Shown: positions 5,966 through 10,966 of the stretch, piece after piece
Layout: each line of letters opens with the position of its first letter
Numbering within the stretch: position 1 is the first letter of the stretch
NCBI GenBank assembly: GCA_965368405.1
Contig: CBDUMS010000100.1
Coordinates: 1 to 10,966, forward strand
Length of the DNA: 10,966 nucleotides
Direction: 5' to 3'
DNA from: S012-113 sp965368405
GTDB taxonomy: Bacteria > Bacteroidota > Bacteroidia > Cytophagales > Cyclobacteriaceae
Program-made: the position numbers and the translations under genes
The notes under the pieces: generated by a model
Seen by the model: the letters and a program-made list of their open reading frames with translations, nothing else
Told to the model about the DNA's origin: nothing
Database searches by the model: none

Positions 5966-7597
5966 ATGCCAAAAGGATTTTTCAACGTTCCGGTAGCCAA
6001 AAACGAGCCGGTTAAGTCATATGCACCAGGATCTCCAGAAAGAGCAGAGATTAAAAAAGCACTCAAAGAAGCTAAATCACAGGAGGTAGATATTCCTATG
6101 ATTATTGGTGGTGAAGAAATAAGAACTGAAAAGCAAGTTGCTATTCATCCTCCCCATGAACTATCACATACTTTAGGTCATTTTCATGCGGGTGATGCTA
6201 CTCATGTAGAACAGGCAATTCAGGCAGCATTGAACGCCAAATCAGACTGGGCGGCCATGAGTTGGGAACACCGAGCAAGTATATTTCTAAAAGCGGCGGA
6301 ATTAATTGCTGGCCCCTACCGTGCTAAGCTTAATGCGGCAACTATGCTTGGGCAATCTAAAAACATTTATCAGGCGGAGATTGATGCAGCTTGTGAGCTC
6401 ATTGATTTTTATCGATTTAATGTGCAGTACATGGCTGAATTATATCAGCAGCAGCCAGAGTCTAGTCCAGGAATGTGGAACAGGCTGGAATATAGGCCTC
6501 TTGAAGGGTTTGTATTTGCACTTACCCCATTCAATTTTACATCTATTGCCGGCAACTTGCAGACAGCACCCGTATTAATGGGCAATGTAGCAGTTTGGAA
6601 ACCTTCAAATACGCAAATCTATTCGGCGGCAGTATTAATGGAAATTTTTAAGGAAGCAGGACTTCCTGACGGTGTAATCAATCTTGTTTTTGTGAGCGGT
6701 CCTACTGCTGGAGATGTAATATTTAATCATCCAGAATTTGCTGGTATTCATTTTACGGGTAGTACTGGAGTTTTCCAAAATATTTGGGAAACTATTGGTA
6801 AGAATATCAGGAAGTACGATGGTTACCCGCGTGTAGTTGGAGAAACTGGCGGGAAGGACTTTATTTTAGTCCATAATTCTTCAGATGCAAAGACAGTTTC
6901 AACAGCAATTACAAGAGGTGCATTTGAGTTTCAGGGTCAAAAGTGTTCTGCTGCTTCACGAGCCTATATTCCAAAGAGTATGTGGCCTGACGTTAAGGAC
7001 TTCATTATTGCTGACCTGAAAGATGTCAAGATGGGAACAGTCGAAGATTTCCAGAACTTCTTTAATGCGGTTATTGATGAAAAAGCCTTCGATACAATTG
7101 CTGAGTATATTGATAATGCTAAAGAATCGAATGTTGTAGAAGTTATTGCTGGTGGTAATCATGATAAGTCTAAGGGCTACTTTATAGAACCAACAGTACT
7201 TTTATCAAAGGACCCTCAGTATATAACAATGTGTGAGGAGATATTTGGACCTGTGATTACGATTTACGTATATGAGGATGAAAATTTTGATGATACCTTA
7301 AAATTAGTGGATGGAACATCTCCTTATGCTTTAACGGGTGCCATCTTTTCTAAAGACCGTTATATTGCCGAAAAGGCGACGAAGGCATTAGCTAACGCTG
7401 CTGGCAATTTCTATATTAACGATAAACCAACAGGAGCTGTTGTTGGTCAGCAGCCGTTTGGAGGTGCCCGGGCTTCTGGAACCAATGATAAGGCTGGTTC
7501 AATCCTAAATTTAATTCGTTGGGTATCACCACGAACAATAAAAGAGACATTTGTCCCACCGACTGATTATAGGTATCCGTTTATGGATGAAGAATAA
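5966..7597 (+). CDS. pruA: 1-pyrroline-5-carboxylate dehydrogenase (L-glutamate gamma-semialdehyde dehydrogenase)
   Basis: This is a full-length (543 aa) stand-alone PruA of the type common in Bacteroidota. It oxidises glutamate gamma-semialdehyde, in equilibrium with pyrroline-5-carboxylate, to glutamate with NAD+. It is the second step of proline breakdown and also serves arginine/ornithine routes. Aldehyde dehydrogenase signatures are TPFNF (Asn190), VWKPSN (Lys212, cofactor binding), FTGST, VGETGGKDF (general base Glu293), FQGQKCSAASR (catalytic Cys327) and EEIFGPV near residue 420. The long N-terminal part with HPPHELSHTLGHFH and the motif AATMLGQSKN are typical of P5C dehydrogenases. 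No proline dehydrogenase domain is fused, and no putA/prodh gene lies in the window, so the partner enzyme must be elsewhere. It has its own -7 box and an intrinsic terminator, so it is probably monocistronic. Confidence 0.97.
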   Translation: MPKGFFNVPVAKNEPVKSYAPGSPERAEIKKALKEAKSQEVDIPMIIGGEEIRTEKQVAIHPPHELSHTLGHFHAGDATHVEQAIQAALNAKSDWAAMSWEHRASIFLKAAELIAGPYRAKLNAATMLGQSKNIYQAEIDAACELIDFYRFNVQYMAELYQQQPESSPGMWNRLEYRPLEGFVFALTPFNFTSIAGNLQTAPVLMGNVAVWKPSNTQIYSAAVLMEIFKEAGLPDGVINLVFVSGPTAGDVIFNHPEFAGIHFTGSTGVFQNIWETIGKNIRKYDGYPRVVGETGGKDFILVHNSSDAKTVSTAITRGAFEFQGQKCSAASRAYIPKSMWPDVKDFIIADLKDVKMGTVEDFQNFFNAVIDEKAFDTIAEYIDNAKESNVVEVIAGGNHDKSKGYFIEPTVLLSKDPQYITMCEEIFGPVITIYVYEDENFDDTLKLVDGTSPYALTGAIFSKDRYIAEKATKALANAAGNFYINDKPTGAVVGQQPFGGARASGTNDKAGSILNLIRWVSPRTIKETFVPPTDYRYPFMDEE

Positions 7598-7602
7598 ATT
7601 CT

Positions 7603-7628
7603 AGCCCCTAATTTTAGGGGCTTTTTTA
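7603..7628 (+). terminator. Rho-independent terminator of pruA
   Basis: AGCCCCTA (7603-7610) pairs with TAGGGGCT (7615-7622) around a short ATTT loop, and the stem runs directly into TTTTTT. It begins six bases after the pruA stop. This is a standard intrinsic terminator. Confidence 0.9.
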
Positions 7629-7919
7629 TATTCTTTTTCTAAAGAGCAACTAGTACAGTGGTAAAAATAACTCTTAAGGAATTATTTCTTTTGATCAATT
7701 AGCATCTTGAAAAATGTGTAAAAATAGTTCTTGTTTTTCTTTCTAAAATTCGGTTATTTGTACCACCAAGCGCAGGGAAAATACCATGTTAAGAATTAGT
7801 TATTTCAATAAGTCAATATTTATTATTTTCATAATCTTAACTAACTGTATTTCTGCTGCTTATCAATTAATCTCGCATAAGTTTTTATCACCCATAATAT
7901 TAAACTAAACCCAATAATT
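7629..7919. other. Intergenic region upstream of the TonB-dependent receptor
   Basis: These 291 AT-rich bases contain no convincing gene or RNA. The nearest promoter-like sequence is TAAGTTTT at 7878-7885, one mismatch from TAnnTTTG, which would give a leader of about 30 nt; there is no good -33 element. A 40-codon frame at 7786-7908 has a hydrophobic stretch but is weak. The length is enough for regulated transcription of the receptor, but no operator repeat was seen. Confidence 0.5.
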
Positions 7920-10900
7920 ATGAAGAAAAGTTTACTAACACTTTGTTTAATGGCTTTTTCTGTAATTGCTTTCGCACAGGGTGTTACCACCTCTGGAATG
8001 AATGGTAAGATTACAGATAAAAACGGCGACCCATTACCGGGAGCAACAGTCATGGCCGTGCACCAACCTACTGGATCTGAATTCGGAAACGTTTCTGATG
8101 CTGACGGGTTTTTCAGAATTGTAAATATGAACGTAGGTGGTCCTTATACCATTACGGTTACATTTGTTGGATTCGATCCAATTGTAAAGCAAGGGATCTA
8201 TTTGGATCTTGGCCAGATGTATAAACTAAATACCTCGTTATCCGAGAGTGTTACGGAACTAGAAGGTGTAGTTGTTACCGCTAATGCTGGTGAGGTTTTT
8301 GACGGAAATAGAACAGGCGCATCAACGGTTGTCTCTACAGAAGCTATTGCGCAGGCGCCTACCGTAACAAGAAGTTTACAAGATTATACCCGTCTAACAC
8401 CTCAATCTAGTAATGCAACTGGAGGTATTTCAATTGCGGGTATGAATAATCGCTACAATGCAATTTACATTGATGGTGCTGTAAATAATGACGTTTTTGG
8501 TCTCGCCGCATCAGGTACAAATGGAGGGCAAATAGGTATTTCACCAATTAGTGTTGATGCCATTGATCAATTGCAAGTTGTTGTTGCACCTTATGACATC
8601 ACTAAAGGTGGTTTCGCCGGTGGTGGTATTAATGCAGTAACTCGCAGTGGTTCTAATAAGTTTGAAGGTTCTGCTTATTATTTCTTTAGAAATGAAGGTC
8701 TAGCAGGGAAAACACCTGTTGATGATGAATCACTAGAACGTACAGAATTAGATCCGTTTACGGCCAAGACATATGGTTTAAGAATTGGTGGTCCAATCAT
8801 TAAGAATAAAGCATTCTTCTTTCTAAATGCAGAAATTCAAGATGACCAGACGCCTCGCCCTTTTGATGTCAACAGTTACATTGGAAATTCTTCAGCGGCT
8901 GATCTTAATACCTTGGCTAACTTTTTACAAACCGAATACGGCTATGATGCAGGAGGTTATGGAAACCAAACCTCAACTCTAAAAGGAACTAAAATTCTTG
9001 GTCGTTTTGATTTTAACCTTGGTAAAAATCATAAACTTACTTTGCGCCATAGTTATAATAAGGGAGAATCTAATAGCCCTGGTAACTCAAGAACAAACTC
9101 TATCCGCTTCGGAGGAACGGGTATCTATTTCCCATCTGTTACCAATTCAAGTGCTCTTGAATTAAAGAGTTCTTTTGGTAATAATCTCTCAAATAATTTG
9201 ATAGTGGGTTACACCTTAGTAACGGACGATAGAGATCCTGTTGGAAACCCTTTCCCTTTTGTGCAAATTGATGATGGTTCAGGAAATATTCAGATAGGTA
9301 GTGAACAGTTTTCAACTGCTAACTTCTTGCAGCAAAAGATATTTACAATAACAGATAACTTCAATATATATAAAGGAAAGCATACCTTCACAGTTGGTAC
9401 ACATCTTGAGTTTTTTGATATCAATAATGTATTTATTCGACAGAATTTTGGCTACTATGAGTATGATAACTTAGCCGATTTTCTCGATAACCAAAATACT
9501 AGTTATACCGATTTTGAAAGGAGTTTCTCTCTAGTGGATCAAACTACTGGTGATGATACAGAGGCAGCAGCAAAATTTAAAGCGATGCAATTGGCGTTTT
9601 ATGCACAAGATGAATGGCAAACATCCGATAATTTCAAACTGAATATTGGACTGCGTATTGATATTCCCATATTTACATCAACACCTGCGCAAAACCAATA
9701 CTTTAATAATACTACCACTCCACTTTTGGAAGCAGAGGGTTATGATTTAAAAGGAGCGACTGTTGGAACAGCGCCTAAAACAGCGCTTATGTTTAGCCCT
9801 AGGGTTGGATTCAACTGGAATGTAAATGGCGAAGATGATATTCAGCTTCGCGGTGGAATAGGAATCTTTACAAGTCGTATTCCATTCGTTTGGCCAGGTG
9901 GAATGTATAATAATAATGGTAGAACGGTTGGCGGTGTATTTTCTGGATCAGGAACTTTTGAATCAGATCCATTAAACCAACCAAATGGTGGCGCAACCAT
10001 ACCTTTGCCTCCAAATGATCCGGGCTCAGGTCAAATTGATATATTCTCTAATGACTTTAAGTTTCCTCAATTACTTCGTACAAGTATTGCAGTGGATAAG
10101 AAATTACCATGGGGATTAGTAGGTACTGCTGAGGTGATCTGGTCTAAGACATTGAATAATATCTTTTACGAGAATATTAACCTTAAACCTTCGAATGTAC
10201 GATTGACCGGTACTGGTGACGACAGAATTCTATATGATAGAAGAGATGAAATTGATCCTACATTTGGCAGAGTACTTCTTGGTTCTAACACAAGTGAAGG
10301 CTATGGTATTAACGCGACAGCTCAATTAACTAAGTCCTTCGATAATGGCTTTGCAGGCTCGTTAGCGTATACCTATGGTGATTCATACGCTATTTATGAG
10401 GGTACATCTTCGCAGAACTCTTCGCAATGGCGAGGTGCGTACGCGGTCAATGGTAGAAATAATGCTCCTAATGGGCGTTCCGATTTCTCTATGGGCTCAA
10501 GAGTAGTTGCTTATGGGTCTTACACAATTGACTACCTAGATCACATGGCAACAACAATAGGGCTTTTCTTGAATGCTCAATCGGGGACACCATTCTCTTA
10601 TACTTACAATGATGGTGGTCGACTTAACAATGAAGATTCAAGAGAAAGATCACTAGTTTATGTTCCAACGGATCAGAATGATATTAACCTTGTTGATTAT
10701 ACTGACGGAAATGGTACTACAGTAACCGCCGCTCAGCAGTGGACCGCGTTAGATAAATATATTTCTAATGATAAATATCTTAGTACTCGAAGAGGTAATT
10801 ATGCTGAAAAAAATAGTAATAGGACACCATTTAATACAGTACTGGATTTAAAAATTGCTCAGGATTTTTACATTAAAACTGGTGAAACCAAGCATGCTGT

Positions 10901-10966
10901 GCAAGTTACATTCGACATCTTTAATTTCACCAACCTTCTTAACAAGGATTGGGGAAGACGTTATTT
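7920..10966 (+). CDS. TonB-dependent outer-membrane receptor, Oar-like (3' partial)
   Basis: The frame stays open to the window edge (1015 complete codons). The ATG at 7920 begins a signal peptide (MKKSLLTLCLMAFSVIAFAQ, cleavage likely after Gln20). Residues about 27-110 form a CarboxypepD_reg-like N-terminal domain (GKITDKNGDPLPGATV, DADGFFRI, VTFVGFDP). A plug domain covers about 130-250 (SLQDYTRLTPQ, IAGMNNRYNAIYIDGAVNND, VAPYDITKGGFAGGGINAVT). A large beta-barrel follows, with alternating aromatic strands (RIGGPIIKNKAFFFLNAE, FYAQDEWQ, LRIDIPIF). The last visible residues, IFNFTNLLNKDWGRRY, resemble the penultimate region of Oar-type receptors, so probably only some tens of residues are missing. 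Such proteins use TonB-ExbBD energy to import substrates or to handle surface proteins. The substrate is unknown, and no SusD-like partner is visible within the window. Its separate upstream region and the pruA terminator indicate an independent transcript. Confidence 0.95.
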   Translation, partial: MKKSLLTLCLMAFSVIAFAQGVTTSGMNGKITDKNGDPLPGATVMAVHQPTGSEFGNVSDADGFFRIVNMNVGGPYTITVTFVGFDPIVKQGIYLDLGQMYKLNTSLSESVTELEGVVVTANAGEVFDGNRTGASTVVSTEAIAQAPTVTRSLQDYTRLTPQSSNATGGISIAGMNNRYNAIYIDGAVNNDVFGLAASGTNGGQIGISPISVDAIDQLQVVVAPYDITKGGFAGGGINAVTRSGSNKFEGSAYYFFRNEGLAGKTPVDDESLERTELDPFTAKTYGLRIGGPIIKNKAFFFLNAEIQDDQTPRPFDVNSYIGNSSAADLNTLANFLQTEYGYDAGGYGNQTSTLKGTKILGRFDFNLGKNHKLTLRHSYNKGESNSPGNSRTNSIRFGGTGIYFPSVTNSSALELKSSFGNNLSNNLIVGYTLVTDDRDPVGNPFPFVQIDDGSGNIQIGSEQFSTANFLQQKIFTITDNFNIYKGKHTFTVGTHLEFFDINNVFIRQNFGYYEYDNLADFLDNQNTSYTDFERSFSLVDQTTGDDTEAAAKFKAMQLAFYAQDEWQTSDNFKLNIGLRIDIPIFTSTPAQNQYFNNTTTPLLEAEGYDLKGATVGTAPKTALMFSPRVGFNWNVNGEDDIQLRGGIGIFTSRIPFVWPGGMYNNNGRTVGGVFSGSGTFESDPLNQPNGGATIPLPPNDPGSGQIDIFSNDFKFPQLLRTSIAVDKKLPWGLVGTAEVIWSKTLNNIFYENINLKPSNVRLTGTGDDRILYDRRDEIDPTFGRVLLGSNTSEGYGINATAQLTKSFDNGFAGSLAYTYGDSYAIYEGTSSQNSSQWRGAYAVNGRNNAPNGRSDFSMGSRVVAYGSYTIDYLDHMATTIGLFLNAQSGTPFSYTYNDGGRLNNEDSRERSLVYVPTDQNDINLVDYTDGNGTTVTAAQQWTALDKYISNDKYLSTRRGNYAEKNSNRTPFNTVLDLKIAQDFYIKTGETKHAVQVTFDIFNFTNLLNKDWGRRY

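Noticed and set aside
7786..7908. 40-codon plus-strand frame with a hydrophobic segment and an LTNC sequence resembling a lipobox
   Set aside because: Asn before the Cys is atypical for a lipobox, the composition is that of AT-rich intergenic DNA, and it occupies the likely promoter region of the receptor. Possible but unsupported.
7841..8053. Minus-strand open frame of 70 codons across the receptor start
   Set aside because: It is antisense to the signal peptide and N-terminal domain codons of a certain gene and shows no recognisable features.

Overview
The window looks like chromosomal DNA of a member of the Bacteroidota, probably a Cytophagales-type marine or environmental bacterium. The genus is inference. 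The evidence is the AT-rich sequence, the almost complete absence of Shine-Dalgarno sequences, near-exact Bacteroidota -7 promoter boxes (TAnnTTTG), a 288-residue RpoD-type sigma factor beginning MRQLKI, a Bacteroidota-style pruA, and an Oar-like TonB-dependent receptor with an N-terminal carboxypeptidase-regulatory-like domain. Gene content is mostly ordinary core genome. I see no phage, insertion sequence, CRISPR array, tRNA or rRNA.

Layout. (1) Positions 1-2840 hold a two-component system. A large sensor histidine kinase, with its 5' end outside the window, has an extracytoplasmic solute-binding-like domain, one membrane segment, PAS and GAF-like domains and a HisKA_3/HATPase core. It overlaps by one base a NarL/LuxR-type response regulator. 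(2) Positions 2841-2947 carry a 15-bp palindrome and a degenerate copy 26 bp on, in front of an RpoD-family sigma factor gene (2948-3814). The C-terminal part of this sigma differs from the usual Bacteroidota housekeeping sequence. (3) Positions 3815-4072 hold a 17-bp hairpin and a tiny single-membrane-span ORF of 35-47 codons. (4) On the minus strand (4714-4073) lies a secreted or periplasmic protein with a CarboxypepD_reg-like domain. Its -7 box lies so close to the ATG that the leader would be only about 5 nt. (5) Diverging from it, a cysteine-free ArsR-type winged-helix regulator (4801-5169) and a YjjG-like HAD phosphatase (5186-5881) form a likely operon. (6) pruA (5966-7597) has its own -7 box and a clean intrinsic terminator. 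(7) A 291-bp intergenic stretch is followed by a very large TonB-dependent receptor (7920 to the window end). It has no stop codon in the window and appears to lack only its extreme C-terminus.

Functionally, the window combines signal sensing and transcription control (kinase, regulator, sigma factor, ArsR), nucleotide house-cleaning (YjjG-like), proline/glutamate catabolism (PruA) and outer-membrane uptake or surface function (receptor). No strong evidence for an undescribed multi-gene system was found. The best leads are the small membrane ORF, the palindrome pair between the two-component system and the sigma gene, the divergent sigma factor, and the ArsR-YjjG-PruA neighbourhood.
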